Assembly (NCBI GenBank): GCA_030267565.1
Contig: BRXU01000006.1
Span: forward strand, 4,514,001-4,578,000
DNA from: Pleodorina starrii
Taxonomy: Eukaryota > Chlorophyta > Chlorophyceae > Chlamydomonadales > Volvocaceae
DNA length: 64,000 bases
Direction of reading: 5' to 3'
Shown here piece after piece: positions 50,601 through 62,263 of this stretch. The position numbers and the translations under genes are program-made. Each line of letters opens with the position of its first letter. Position 1 is the stretch's first letter. The notes under the pieces were generated by a model. That model was not told where the DNA came from, did no database searches, and saw only the letters and a list, made by a program, of their open reading frames with translations.

Positions 50601-53600
50601 CACCGCCAAAGTCGTGAGCCCAGTTGTACTTTAGGGCTGACCCGTCTTCGATTGAGATAGTACCCGCCGCCGGCGGCGACGCCGCCGCCGCCGCCGCGGC
50701 GGCGACGGCGGTGGCCCTGGCGCTGACCCAGATGGCTCCGCCGCGCGCGGCTTGGTTATTCGACACGACGCTGGCACCTGTTATCAGCAAAACAGGAGGA
50801 AGCGCTTGTCTGTACGACAGATGTACGACAAGATGTACGACGATCGTACTCTGAAGGCAACAATTGCAGTTGTCTCCAAGTACTGGTACCATGGGCGGCT
50901 TGGCAGAGGAGGAGGTTAAAATGCTCTACGGGTCCACGGCGTTTTGATTGCAGCTTTCGACTGCGACGGACGCTTACGGGTGGCTGGCGGCAGCAGCAGC
51001 AGCTAAACATTAAGCGTGCATGGCATCTGGCATCAGTCATCAGTCTGCTGTCGTACTGCTGTACCGTCGTACCTGTCACGATGAGGCTGTCCAAGCCGCC
51101 GAGGAGCGCCAGCGCGCCGCCGTCGGCCCCCGCGAAATTGCGGTCAAAGGTGCTCCCAGCGGCCACACGGAACTCGGATACACGCGACGTGACGCAGAGG
51201 GCGCCGCCGCTGCCGGCCTCGGCGCGGTTAGCCAGGAAGGAGCTGTTTTCCTATATGGGTACGGCAAGTACGGCACGAACAAGCATCGTTCAGAGGTATG
51301 CGGACCAGCCCGAAGGATTTAGGAAAATCTCACTCGAAATTGAAGTGAAGGCGTCCGAAACACCGCCGGAGTTGAGAAAACTGGAAAACTGGGAAAGGAA
51401 CCGAAAACCCTTTCTAACGGGGTCTGGATCTCTGGAGGCCGCCCGCTAATACAACCACACGGCCCGGGACGCCGCCGGGCGCTGCACTCTCACCATTGCG
51501 AAGCTGAGCGAGTCGGCGGCGGCGCCGCCGCCGAGGAATATGGCGCCGCCATCGCCGGCGTCTGCGGCGTTGCCCTCAAAGCGCGAGTCCTGGATCGTCA
51601 TCGTCAAGGCGGCAGCGGCGGCGGCGGCGGCGGAGCTGCGGCTGCCGACGCCGACGGCGGCGATCACGCCGCCGGAGGCAGCGGCCGAGTTGGCGCTGAA
51701 GGCGCATCCTCTGAGGGTGATGCGACCCTGTGATGGTTGAGTGTGGTTGTGTAGTGGCAGAGGAAGGGGAGTTGGAAAGGGGAGCAAAAGACGGAGGTAG
51801 CACGCAGGGGTGGTCACAAAGGGCTGGTGCCACCCGCCACCCGCCTGCCCGTCCCCCCCCCCGTCATCCCTGCATACACACACCACCGCCCGCCCTGCTC
51901 GTCCCCCTCCCTCCGCCGCCCTCCGCCGCGGCTTCCTCCGCCGGGTTTCCATCCCGTACCCACTCGCCTCCCCTCCCGGTACCTCACCCACCCACCAGTG
52001 ACACATTAACGATTGAGAGCACAGTCCCCAGACCGCCGGCGTTGTCGGCGGCGCTGACGCCCTCCAACCACACCGCCAGCGAAGCACCGGTGGAAGGAGC
52101 GGCTGCAGCGGCTGGCTCCCCTGCCGGACCCGGACCTGCGTCTGCGCCATCTACAACCCCAACCCCAGCCCCAGCTGCCCCAGCAGCCCCCCCAGCAGCC
52201 CCCCCTGGAGCGTCAAACGGGTTGACGACCAGCAGCCCCAGGCCGACAGCGCGAGACGCGGTCAACGAGGGCGAGGACGAGGGTGGTCCGGAGGAGGAAA
52301 CTGCTGCTGGCTGCTGTAGTACGGTGCCGTACTGACCCTTGCGTGTCACGGAGTTGCCCCGGAAAACACAGTTGACCAGGCTCAGCTGCGGCGTCGACGA
52401 TGACGTCAACGATGACGTCACCGACGTGGATGACGACGAGGAGGTGTTGCCGGGAGCAGTCGACGTGGAGGAGTTGAGGCCTCGGGGAGCGTCGTCAGCG
52501 TTGTACTGCATCATGTTGTACTGCATCATGTTGTACTGCAGCAGTACACATGCCCAGCCGTGCGCGTCACGGACATCGGCGCAGGTGAAGTTCCGCAGGC
52601 CGGCGTACGACACGTTTGTGGCGTGGATCGGGCCGTACAGGGCACCAACACCGCCGCCGGCGCCGCCGCCGCTGGGCGGTCGCAGCCCCGCCACAGTCAC
52701 GTTGACCAACTCAAGCTGTAGAGCAAAATTGAGAGGAGAAGGACGACTAAGCTATGTGAAATGTGATCAACCAGCAAACACACACGCAACACACGCAAAT
52801 ACAAGTACATACGCAAGCGCATTTGATTCCTTCATTTCCATTCACCATTTCACTCCTTCGTTTGTAGGCGAGCGCAACACGCGTACCCTGGAGCAGTTGG
52901 AGCACTGCAGCAGCGGGCCGGCGCGGCTGTACGGCAGGTCCTGTACGACGCTCTCCTGCAGCCGCATGTACGGCACGTCGTTGAAGGTAAGGCCCCACTC
53001 CGCGTCGCCCGGCCGCTGGGATACCACGACGCCTCGCCAGTTGGCACTGTACGGCAGCAGCCGACGGCCGATGGTCACATTGATGGGCGCGGCGGCGGCG
53101 GCGGCGTCGCCACTGGTGTCGGTACGACATTGTACGACAGCCTGCAGGATCTGTACGGCAGGCGCCGCCGAGGGGTCCCCGATGAGTACCACTTGACATG
53201 TGGTGGGTTGAATAGGGCTGGCGGCGGGGGAACGTTCCGGCGGGGACTGGGGCGGCTGTAACGGCTGTAACGGCTGCGGCGGCGACATCGGCTGGGCGCG
53301 AGGCGACGGTTGCAGCCGCGGAGGAGCTGTCTGTTGTTTCCCGGGCCGTGGTGACGGCCCTTGGAGGCGCGCCGTCGGTTGTTGGTGCTGTTCTTGTTGA
53401 TGCTGTGGGGGTAGCGGCCTTGGAGGCTGTGGTGGCGGCCGTTGCGACTGTGGCGGCGGCGGTACGGCACGCTGTACTTCAACTGCTGGCGGCGAAGGGC
53501 TGAGTCGTACTGGCCGTACTGGTGGAAATGATGACGGCGATGGCAGTGGGATATGAGCACCAGGCGGCTGCTTTGCTGGTGGTGATGGTGATGGGAATCC

Positions 53601-55635
53601 CCGAAGCAGTTGTGGCGATGGCGATAGCGATGGCAGTGAGGAATCAGCAACCGATGGCCGCAGCTGCTGCCGTGATGGTGGGTAATGGGGCGGAGGTGAT
53701 GGTGGGGACAACCTTGGCAGTGGCGGCGGAGGGCGGCGAGTCATCGGCTGTTGTTTCCTCGGCGGCGGTAGGCGGCGTCGGGGTGCGGGTCGAGGAGGTG
53801 GTGGGGGTCGCGGCCGTGCTTGCGGCTGCGGTTGCGGCTTCGGTGAGGCCGGGGGGCGGAGTGCCGCCGCCGGCGCGGGCCTGGGGTCTTTTGGTGGGGA
53901 TGTGGCGGTGATGTGCCCTGGCCCAACCATTCCACCGACGAGGGCGGGCGGCAGTGGACGGCGGGTACCAGTGTGGTGCGGAGGAGGAGGGCCAAGGGCA
54001 GCAGCACAAGGTCAGGAGGGGCACGGGCAGTTTGGGGTGTTTGACACCGCACGGTTTGGTTGAAATGGCTTTAAGAGGTTCCAACACATCGGTCAGCGAA
54101 CGGTCCGTGTGCGACGGTTGAGCCGGTCCAGTGACTTGCTCGCTTCCCACTCTACCCACTCAACCCCCCTCCCCTCCCCCCCAATCGTGCGCGTCGCTTC
54201 GGTCGCCCGATCTTTCGTCGATTCGTTCACCATCCGGGCAGTTGTTCGACAACATCGGGGCGCCGGACATCTCCGCAGCCCCAAATCTGCACCAGCCGCT
54301 CTCAACCCGTCCCCTGCCTTATTGTTTCTGTATTGAGCCTGATCCCCTGCCTTATCGCTTCTGTATTGGGCCCGGTCCCCTGCCTTGTCGCTTCTTTTCT
54401 GTCCGGTTTCACACCCAGCGCAGAATCCTCACCTGGACCAGCTCCGCACCGAACCCACGCCACCTGCGCGTTGCCGTACATGGTATGCGTGCACGGGAGG
54501 GAGGCGGCGACGACAGAAACGGTGTCCTTAAAACTGAAACCCCTCTCAGCCAAACGTTGTGTGGACGGGATGTGGATCTGGAGCAAAGGTTTTGAACGCG
54601 CGGGTTTGTTTCGTCCCTTTTTGTCCGCCATATGAAAGTGTGACGCGGCCTGTCCGGATCCATCGCACGGTCCAGGGTTTACTCCAAACAAACACAAATA
54701 CTGGGCCTGAGACGGGCGCGGCCTCTTCCCCAGACGAGTAAGGCAGCCCTGGCAGGCCGTGACGCAAGCCGAAGAAAGGTGCTGAAAGTTTGCCGGTCAG
54801 GAGCAGATCCCACCGAGGAAGTCTTGCAGTCTTGCGCGCCTCCCCGTGTCATGTTGCACTGCAGCAGCGATGACGCGCCCTCGGCGCACTGCAACTTCAG
54901 GACCGCTACCATTATGGCAGAGCCGCCCTGGCTGATGGCTTTCTGGGAAAGTTTCACTCCGCGCCCCGCAGGCTGGCCCAGCTGATGGCAGATGGTGCGC
55001 GCCTCCGGGGCCCGCATTCCACCTCTGCGACAAAATCAAACAATTTAAAATCAGCCGGTGTGAGGCTTTTCGATTGAGGGCGTGAAGGCGATCTGGGCCT
55101 GTGTGGCATCTGGGACGGCGTTTCCGACCGCTAGGATGGCAATTGGGGAATGTATGTTGAGACGCCAGGCTGCTGGTTTTCAGTGAACCTCGCCGGACAA
55201 AAAATTTCATTGCGCCAGGTCTTACCCACATATTGACACCCAGCTGCTGCCGCTGCGAACCTCGACTCGGCCCTCGAATGGGGACACACCGTCCATCAAC
55301 CGCAGCAGGGACGTGTCCACTGGCGGAGTAACTAAGGAGGTCCGTCAATCGGAAAGAGAACATTAATAAATGGCCTTGCGTAATCAAGGTAATGTCGATT
55401 AAGGCCAACATAAGTTGAAATGAAGAGTGATCGCCGACTTGGCGGGAAATAAAGCCCAGGGTCTCAAGCAACGCAGAGGCATGTCAAGCGACCCACGCGC
55501 ATCAATCAAAAGGTGATAGCACTCACCCTGCTTGCAAGAGACGGATGCTCCCCAGAAAATGGCTATGCAAACTAACAACAGGCCTTGTTGGCGCCGAAAC
55601 TGCCACAACGGCAGTATGAGAGAGAGAGGCGTCAT
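47687..55635 (-). CDS. Large secreted mosaic protein: SRCR domain, Pro-rich hinge, Pmp-like beta-helix repeats
   Basis: Eleven exons (55527-55635, 55226-55331, 54814-55024, 54433-54463, 52887-53917, 51996-52715, 51494-51727, 51073-51250, 49948-50777, 48563-49617, 47687-48230) join in phase to 1682 aa. Residues 1-36 are a basic N-terminus and hydrophobic signal (GLLLVCIAIFWGASVSC). Residues 44-149 are a scavenger-receptor Cys-rich domain: LRLMDGVSPFEGRVEVRSG, WVSICG, ARTICHQLG, LQCAEGASSLLQC, DC and VAWVRC, six cysteines as in group A. Residues 155-385 are Pro/Ser/Gln-rich. From 500 to 1680 follow many repeats of the Chlamydia-Pmp type, with GGA(I/V/L) and short FxxN-like motifs (CAFSGNAADGASGGAV; SRFEDNTARGDGGAV), predicting a right-handed parallel beta-helix. 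There is no obvious C-terminal anchor. It is probably a cell-surface or extracellular-matrix protein; the ligand is unknown. Confidence 0.85.
52498..52545 (-). repeat. In-frame 15-bp coding repeat (MMQYN)x3
   Basis: Three near-identical copies of ATGATGCAGTACAAC on the minus strand lie in the exon that starts the beta-helix region of the SRCR-Pmp gene. Confidence 0.9.
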
Positions 55636-58552
55636 GATCACGTATGCTAAGGGGGTTACAGCGCTGTCTCAAGATTTTTCCTTATCCCAAACTGGCCGCG
55701 GAGGAGTGCGGACGCCGTACTGTGGACCGAAGGCACTCGTACTGTCATTCTGCGCAACTACGAAATGACTTGCTGATCAGATCTGAGCTCAATTGAACAA
55801 ATTAAAACATGGCGGGTCTTATCTTGTCGCACAGGCCGTTTCGGATTCATCGTACGTATGTTTCATCGCCACCAACCACGCTCGCCACGTTCACATGGGC
55901 CGCCGCGGGATAAAATAAGCCCAGATGTGACAAACGAAATCACTTTTACTATCAAGGTTTAATCGCTACATCCTGGTACATGTTGTGCGTGACCGAGGCG
56001 CCGCGGCCGTCTGTTGAGCAGGATTGATCGAAGCCTTTTGGATTCCGTTGATTCATCCAGCATCCGACACGTGTAAACGTATGCATCATTTCTACATTTA
56101 TCTTTTTGGTTGGCCAATGTCCGAACCGAAGGCTAGGCCGCGTCGCGCCGGAGGAAGTGGGATATCGTGACTTTGTGAGGTCGCCGACTTGAACCTGTGA
56201 CTGACAACTGTGAGTGGCTGCAAAAGCGCTGTATGGATGCACACGATAATGCGAAATGTTTGCACCGGTTGACTTCGCAGCTTCTTTGTACGGACGTTAC
56301 AGAATACAAACGCAGCGAGAAATGTGTCGTAGTGAGTTCATCCCGTGCATACGTAACTGGAAGACTCATAATTGAATCAGCATGCTTGACTGTTTACTTT
56401 ATCTATGTCAATACCGGCAATAATTGTTTCCCATCGAACTACGCAAAGTACCCAAGTCACACAGATAAATGAAAAACGCAGTCTGCCATCACCGCTCTTT
56501 CTCTAAAATGTCTTGATTCTAAACGCGTCATTGGTCGCATTCGAGTCTGCGGCCAGCAAGGGTTACGAGTATCGCCGCAGCTGCGGCGCGAACCCAAATC
56601 GATTGCACCCGCTCGGCTCCCAGCAGCCCAAATCTGAATCGCTACGCACTCGCGTGAGCTCGCCTGTGCGCATGCACTACCGAGATGGGTCCATGTGTGC
56701 GTCGTTTGTAATTTAAGAACTTGCGCACACTGAACCCCTGCGCAGTGGTGGCTGGCGCCACCGCACGAACGGAGGCACGACCTGAAGGAAGGGCCTTGTC
56801 ACGACACAGCGCCCGTGTCGCGCGTATCCACATATCGTCCTAGCACTGACCCTTTCACCGGTAGGAAAAGACATGCCCGAGATGAGGATACGGCGTTTCA
56901 CCGCCTTATTATGAAAACTGTAAACTGTACGACTGTCACTACTGCCGCGGGAATCTCGGGAGACGCGACCTCATGCCGAGCTGCTGCTGCTGCTGCCGGC
57001 CGCCATAGATGTCGCGCCGCGCCGCCATCATCGAGGGCTGCCAGCTTTTCCACGGGCTGTGCTGCGCACGTGTTGTGCCGTGCCGAAGTGGAGATCGCCC
57101 ATTAGGATCGGAACCAACCAATGATCAACCGTCCGTGAAACCGCGGCTGTTATGGGCATTCCCGCTCTTGCGCGGAACGTGCGGCACCTGTATTAGAGCT
57201 GGGGCCGGACATCACTGTGCGATGTGCGTGCTATATGCGCTGGTGACGGTGACCCGGATGAGCATATCGCAGCCAACTTGTCATGGGCCCATCAGGTGCT
57301 CATCCCGATGGACTGACTGTAGAGTGGCTCATTCAGGTTGAGGTCCAAGCACCAGAACATCCTGCGCTCACCATACGTTCGCACACAGAAGGGCGCAGCA
57401 ATATGATCGGATCCTCGTGAGATGCGTTTACTCTTGGTGAAGTACATCGGTTAAGCTGGCGGGATGAGCAAGGGCGTCCTCAAGCCGAGGCGGATAGCAT
57501 GTCGACAGAACAAATCGTCCGTTAGTGTTGGTCTGGGATTGCGTAGATCTGGTCACTTTATGGGTCAGGGGTATGCCAATTCAACATCTCCCTAATCCTT
57601 GTCTGTGTTAACGTCGCCAGCGTTGGGGTCGGGGCCCGCGCCGATGGACTGCCTCAAGCTGTCGTGCAGTGCTGAGGTAACTTCATCACAGCAGTTATTG
57701 CACAATTTCATATCGTTTTATTTTCTTTATTTCAGTCTGGTATTAGTTGCTTGCAAGCGCACCGTAGTGACGACCGTTTCTGAGTAAAACGGAAGGAGCG
57801 TTGGAGTGTTCTTTTCTATGATACTCTCTATTACAAGTAACACAAAGTTGTGCCATAAATTAATACATACGTTCTGCATGTCTGTCTCTTGTCAAGCACA
57901 AAGCTTCCGGCAGCTGTCGGCCCCCAAGTCACGTCCGGTTTCATGCGCTTCTCCGCACATGTCGAGGCATATAACTCAAAATTTATTAAATAATATTATT
58001 CATGCTTGGCTTAAACCTACCAAGCATGTGTATCCCAGAAGCAGCCGGAAGACATAAAGACGCCAGCGACAACAGTAGTGCCGCCAGCTGCCATGCCTTG
58101 GCTTTACTAAATATTACAAACCTTAGCGTTGCACACTGAAAAACATAATTGCCCGCTCGCAGCACTGCTCGCATTCTCTGCACTAATCATTTGTGCAGCA
58201 ACCTTCGCTGCACTGAAACTGTTGAAGTACTCAGAACATTCGTATTGGCATCTGCAAAAGTGCTTCTGCTTATACTGCTCGGTCGATCGACAGCGTATGG
58301 ACGGGCGCGATGGAGACCATCCAACCATCTTGCAGAGCGTGGCCGAAGGAGGCTCCAGTTCTATGCCCTCGCTCTTGGCCGAGTTCCAGGAGCAACTCCC
58401 GCAGCGCCTGCTTGGACAAGCGCTTGGGTTGCTCAGGCTCTTGCATGCCGTCGACACTTTCCCGCAAGGTGGGCCCAAGTTAGGCGCAACGGCGGCTAGT
58501 GCCGGGTTGGAAATTTCAGGCAACCGTCTGCTATGTAACCACCGGGTCAAGA
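55636..58552. other. AT-richer intergenic region upstream of the SRCR-Pmp gene
   Basis: About 2.9 kb with lower GC than the rest of the window and many stops in all frames. It must include the SRCR-Pmp promoter near its left end. A possible exon lies at 58337-58470 (+) (acceptor TTGCAG, donor GTGGGC, reading EFQEQLPQRLLGQALGLL), without a recognised domain. Nothing else is supported. Confidence 0.4.
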
Positions 58553-60890
58553 CTGGGCCCATGGGTCGAGCCTGGGCCCAAGGGTCGACCCTGGGCCCAT
58601 GGGTCGAGCCTGGGCCCATGGGTCGAGCCTGGGCCCATGGGTCGAGCCTGGGCCCATGGGTCGAGCCTGGGCCCATGGGTCGAGCCTAGGCCCATGGGTC
58701 GAGGCTGGGCCCAAGGGTCGACCCTGGGCCCATGGGTCGAGCCTGGGCCCGTGGGTCGAGCCTGGGCCCATGGGTCGAGCCTGGGCCCAAGGGTCGAGCC
58801 TGGGCCCAAGGGTCGAGCCTGGGCTCATGGGTCGAGCCTGGGCCCATGGGTCGAGCCTGGGCCCATGATTAAGCCTAAGCCCATGGGTCGAGCCTGGGCC
58901 CATGGGTTGAGGCTGGGCCCAAGGGTCGACCCTGGGCCCAAGGGTCGAGCCTGGGCCCAAGGGTCGAGCCTGGGCTCATGGGTCGAGCCTGGGCCCATGG
59001 GTCGAGCCTGGGCCCATGATTAAGCCTAAGCCCATGGGTCGAGCCTGGGCCCATGGGTTGAGGCTGGGCCCAAGGGTCGACCCTGGGCCCAAGGGTCGAG
59101 CCTGGGCCCAAGGGTCGAGCCTGGGCTCATGGGTCGAGCCTGGGCCCATGGGTCGAGCCTGGGCCCATGATTAAGCCTAAGCCCATGGGTCGAGCCTGGG
59201 CCCATGGGTTGAGGCTGGGCCCAAGGGTCGACCCTGGGCCCATGGGTCGAGCCTGGGCTCATGGGTCGAGCCTGGGCCCATGGGTCGAGCCTGGGCCCAT
59301 GGGTCGAGCCTGGCCCAAGGGTCGAGCCTGGGCCCAAGGGTCGAGCCTGGGCTCATGGGTCGAGCCTGGGCCCATGGGTCGAGCCTGGGCCCATGATTAA
59401 GCCTAAGCCCATGGGTCGAGCCTGGGCCCATAGGTCGAGGCTGGGCCCAAGGGTCGAGCCTGGGCCCATGGGCCGAGCCTGGGCCCATGGGTCGATCCTG
59501 GGCCCATGGGCCGAGCCTGGGCCCTAGGGTCGAGCCTGGGCCCATGGGTGGAGCCTGGGCCCATGGGTCGAGCCTGGGCCCAAGGGTCGAGCCTGGGCCC
59601 ATGGGTCGAGCCTGGGCCCAAGGGTCGAGTCTGGGCCCTAGGGTCGAGCCTGGGCTTATGGGTCGAGCCTGCGCCCATGGGTCGAGGCTGGGCCCATGGG
59701 TCGAGCCTAGTCCCATGGGTCGAGGCTGGGCCCAAGGGTCGACCCTGGGCCCATGGGTCGAGCCTGGGCCCGTGGGTCGAGCCTGGGCCCATGGGTCGAG
59801 CCTGGGCCCAAGGGTCGAGCCTGGGCCCAAGGGTCGAGCCTGGGCTCATGGGTCGAGCCTGGGCCCATGGGTCGAGCCTGGGCCCATGATTAAGCCTAAG
59901 CCCATGGGTCGAGCCTGGGCCCATGGGTTGAGGCTGGGCCCAAGGGTCGACCCTGGGCCCAAGGGTCGAGCCTGGGCCCAAGGGTCGAGCCTGGGCTCAT
60001 GGGTCGAGCCTGGGCCCATGGGTCGAGCCTGGGCCCATGATTAAGCCTAAGCCCATGGGTCGAGCCTGGGCCCATGGGTTGAGGCTGGGCCCAAGGGTCG
60101 ACCCTGGGCCCAAGGGTCGAGCCTGGGCCCAAGGGTCGAGCCTGGGCTCATGGGTCGAGCCTGGGCCCATGGGTCGAGCCTGGGCCCATGATTAAGCCTA
60201 AGCCCATGGGTCGAGCCTGGGCCCATGGGTTGAGGCTGGGCCCAAGGGTCGACCCTGGGCCCATGGGTCGAGCCTGGGCTCATGGGTCTAGCCTGGGCCC
60301 ATGGGTCGAGCCTGGGCCCATGGGTCGAGCCTGGCCCAAGGGTCGAGCCTGGGCCCAAGGGTCGAGCCTGGGCTCATGGGTCGAGCCTGGGCCCATGGGT
60401 CGAGCCTGGGCCCATGATTAAGCCTAAGCCCATGGGTCGAGCCTGGGCCCATAGGTCGAGGCTGGGCCCAAGGGTCGAGCCTGGGCCCATGGGCCGAGCC
60501 TGGGCCCATGGGTCGATCCTGGGCCCATGGGCCGAGCCTGGGCCCTAGGGTCGAGCCTGGGCCCATGGGTGGAGCCTGGGCCCATGGGTCGAGCCTGGGC
60601 CCAAGGGTCGAGCCTGGGCCCATGGGTCGAGCCTGGGCCCAAGGGTCGAGTCTGGGCCCTAGGGTCGAGCCTGGGCTTATGGGTCGAGCCTGCGCCCATG
60701 GGTCGAGCCTGGGCCCATGATTAAGCCTAAGCCCATGGGTCGAGCCTGGGCCCATAGGTCGAGCCTGGGCCCAAGAGTCGAGCCTGGGCTCATGGGTCGA
60801 GCCTGGGCCCATGGGTCGAGCCTGGGCCCATGGGTCGAGCCTGGGCCCAAGGGTCCAGCCTGGGCCCAAGGGTCGAGCCTGGTTCCATGG
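58553..60890. repeat. 19-bp minisatellite with a 1,021-bp higher-order repeat
   Basis: About 120 tandem copies of GGGTCGAGCCTGGGCCCAT with recurrent variants (CCCAAGGG, CGACCC, GAGGCT, and ATGATTAAGCCTAAGCC). The ATGATTAAGCC variant recurs at 58866, 59017, 59167, 59398, 59887, 60038, 60188, 60419 and 60718; the first four and the next four have the same spacing (151, 150, 231), showing a block of about 1 kb duplicated with an offset of 1,021 bp. Because 19 is not a multiple of 3 and the unit lacks stops, several frames on both strands stay open; these are not genes. Confidence 0.97.
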
Positions 60891-61248
60891 GTGGGCACGT
60901 GGGTAGTAGGCTACCGTATTAGCACACACACCACATCGGATGGCCATCTCCCGTGTCCCTGCTGTCCCCACAGCCCTGCAAAGACGCAGTTCCGCACTCG
61001 CACAGCGCATGCGGTGCAGCGTCTTGCAATGCGGGTCAGGGACATGAAGGTTGCTGGTGTGGTGCGGCGGTTGTTACAGCGGGCGCCAGACTCGGGCATG
61101 CTGGTCCTGCTGTGACGGTGAAGACGACGGTGATGGCGAACATTCCCTCGCTCCTGCTTCTGGTGCGGCCTACCCCAGCCATCTCACCGTATACACCTAC
61201 ACACTGTCGTTCACCACCTCGTAGAGCCTCTACATAAAAATGTAGTGA
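60891..61248. other. Spacer between minisatellite and tRNA gene
   Basis: After a CCCCACAG acceptor at about 60972, a frame reads FRTRTAHAVQRLAMRVRDMK and stops at 61115. It could be an exon of a plus-strand gene spanning the minisatellite, but nothing identifies it. Confidence 0.3.
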
Positions 61249-61346
61249 TACGCCCGGTGAGGTTCGAACTCACGCAGCTTTCGCTATGGGAAAGCTCATT
61301 TCTTAAAGCTTGAGACCCACCCGTTAGACCACTCCGGCACAGGCGC
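61249..61346 (-). tRNA. trnL-CAA: tRNA-Leu(CAA) with a short intron
   Basis: The acceptor stem GCGCCTG pairs with CGGGCGT (two G-T wobbles) and is followed by discriminator A. T8 and G9 are present; the D stem is the 3-bp CCG/CGG typical of class II tRNAs; the T arm is perfect (GTGAG TTCGAAC CTCAC); the variable arm AGCGAAAGCT is a hairpin. The anticodon loop reads C-T-CAA-G, so anticodon CAA at 61310-61312. A 16-nt intron at about 61293-61308 follows position 37, the canonical place, as in yeast tRNA-Leu(CAA). The 27-31/39-43 stem has one T-T mismatch at 31/39. Confidence 0.85.
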
Positions 61347-61411
61347 ATATCCCGAGATCCGGGAAGCGAGGGGATGCACAACATTACAAATAAATACTAT
61401 ATACCCTCTTT

Positions 61412-61573
61412 TTCAGCTGCTCTGTCTGAGCCAGGCGGACGGGGGACTGCTGCACTCGCTACTGCGGCCCGAGTACCGGCTGCACAGCACCATGCGGCAA
61501 GCCAAGGCCGGGCGGGTTCCTTTGGCTCGGCATCGTATGCCGTACACAGTACGACACATCTGCGGCTTTACCT
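61412..61573 (+). other. Possible coding exon, unrecognised
   Basis: After a TTTTTCAG acceptor, an open frame reads LLCLSQADGGLLHSLLRPEY and stays open to a stop at about 61571. It starts only 65 bp past the tRNA gene. I cannot link it to a family. Confidence 0.25.
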
Positions 61574-61815
61574 AGCAATGCTGCATGGTGCATGGACTGG
61601 TCGGGACTCGGGAGTGAGCGGCGCTGGTGTGCACAGGGTGTGCACTTCCCCACCGGTCCAACTCTTGCATAGATTCGCTGTTGATACTGAGACCAGCTGC
61701 AGCCCATTCCTTGGCAACATTACCACGTTTCGTTGCCTGACGCCCCCTAGTGCTGCCTCTTGCCGCATAACCCATCCAGCCCCTTACCCAGCCCTTTCAA
61801 AGCCGCCGATGCGCC

Positions 61816-62263
61816 ACCCTCACAGGCGCCCCTCACTTTCCCTCACGGCCGCCTGGAACTGTTCCCAGGTATGCTAGATTCTGGGTGCTGCAGCTCCTGC
61901 ACCTACAGCGGCAACGGCTGCGGCAGAACGGCGGCGGTGGCAGCGGCGACGGCGGCGGCGGCGGGGATGACGGCAGTGACGGCGCCGAAGCTCTGGTGCC
62001 GGCAGCTGACATGGCGCTCCTCTGGCTGGCACACATTTCAATGAGTGGAGCCTACCGCGTGACTTGCCGCCATTTCGGCCCCAAATCCGGCGGCAGTGGC
62101 TGCGGCGGCGGCGGCGGCGAAGTCGGCAGCAGTGGCGTGGGTGATGGCGGCGACGGCGCGAGGACGATGATGATGGCGGGGCCATGGGGCTACTTGCGTT
62201 TGTGCGGGGGCGACAGGGTTCGCGCCTACGCACGGACCAAGCGCCTGTACGAGGCGACGTACG
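61816..62263 (+). pseudogene. Partial gene or remnant similar to plant glycine-rich-domain (GRDP/DUF1399) proteins
   Basis: A short possible exon (61816-61868, FPHGRLELFPG) and a longer one (about 61873-62263, donor ACG/GTGCGTA) read FWVLQLLHLQRQRLRQ, a Gly/Asp insert, ALVPAADMALLWLAHISMS, AYRVTCRHFG, a second Gly-rich insert, then RVRAYARTKRLYEATYG. The order resembles the DUF1399 core of plant GRDP proteins (LVPPLDxxWVWHxH, then YxxDC, then the W/Y-rich helix), but the second His-type residues differ. I could not build a complete gene to either side; it may be a partial gene, a fast-evolving member or a remnant. The assignment is by remembered motif pattern only. Confidence 0.35.

Noticed and set aside
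58499..60724. Collagen- or antifreeze-like repeat proteins (MGRAWAHGSSLGPWVEPGP) on both strands
   Set aside because: The 19-bp satellite unit has no stop in most frames, so the frames are open by composition. There are no splice sites, start context or codon bias, and both strands are equally open.
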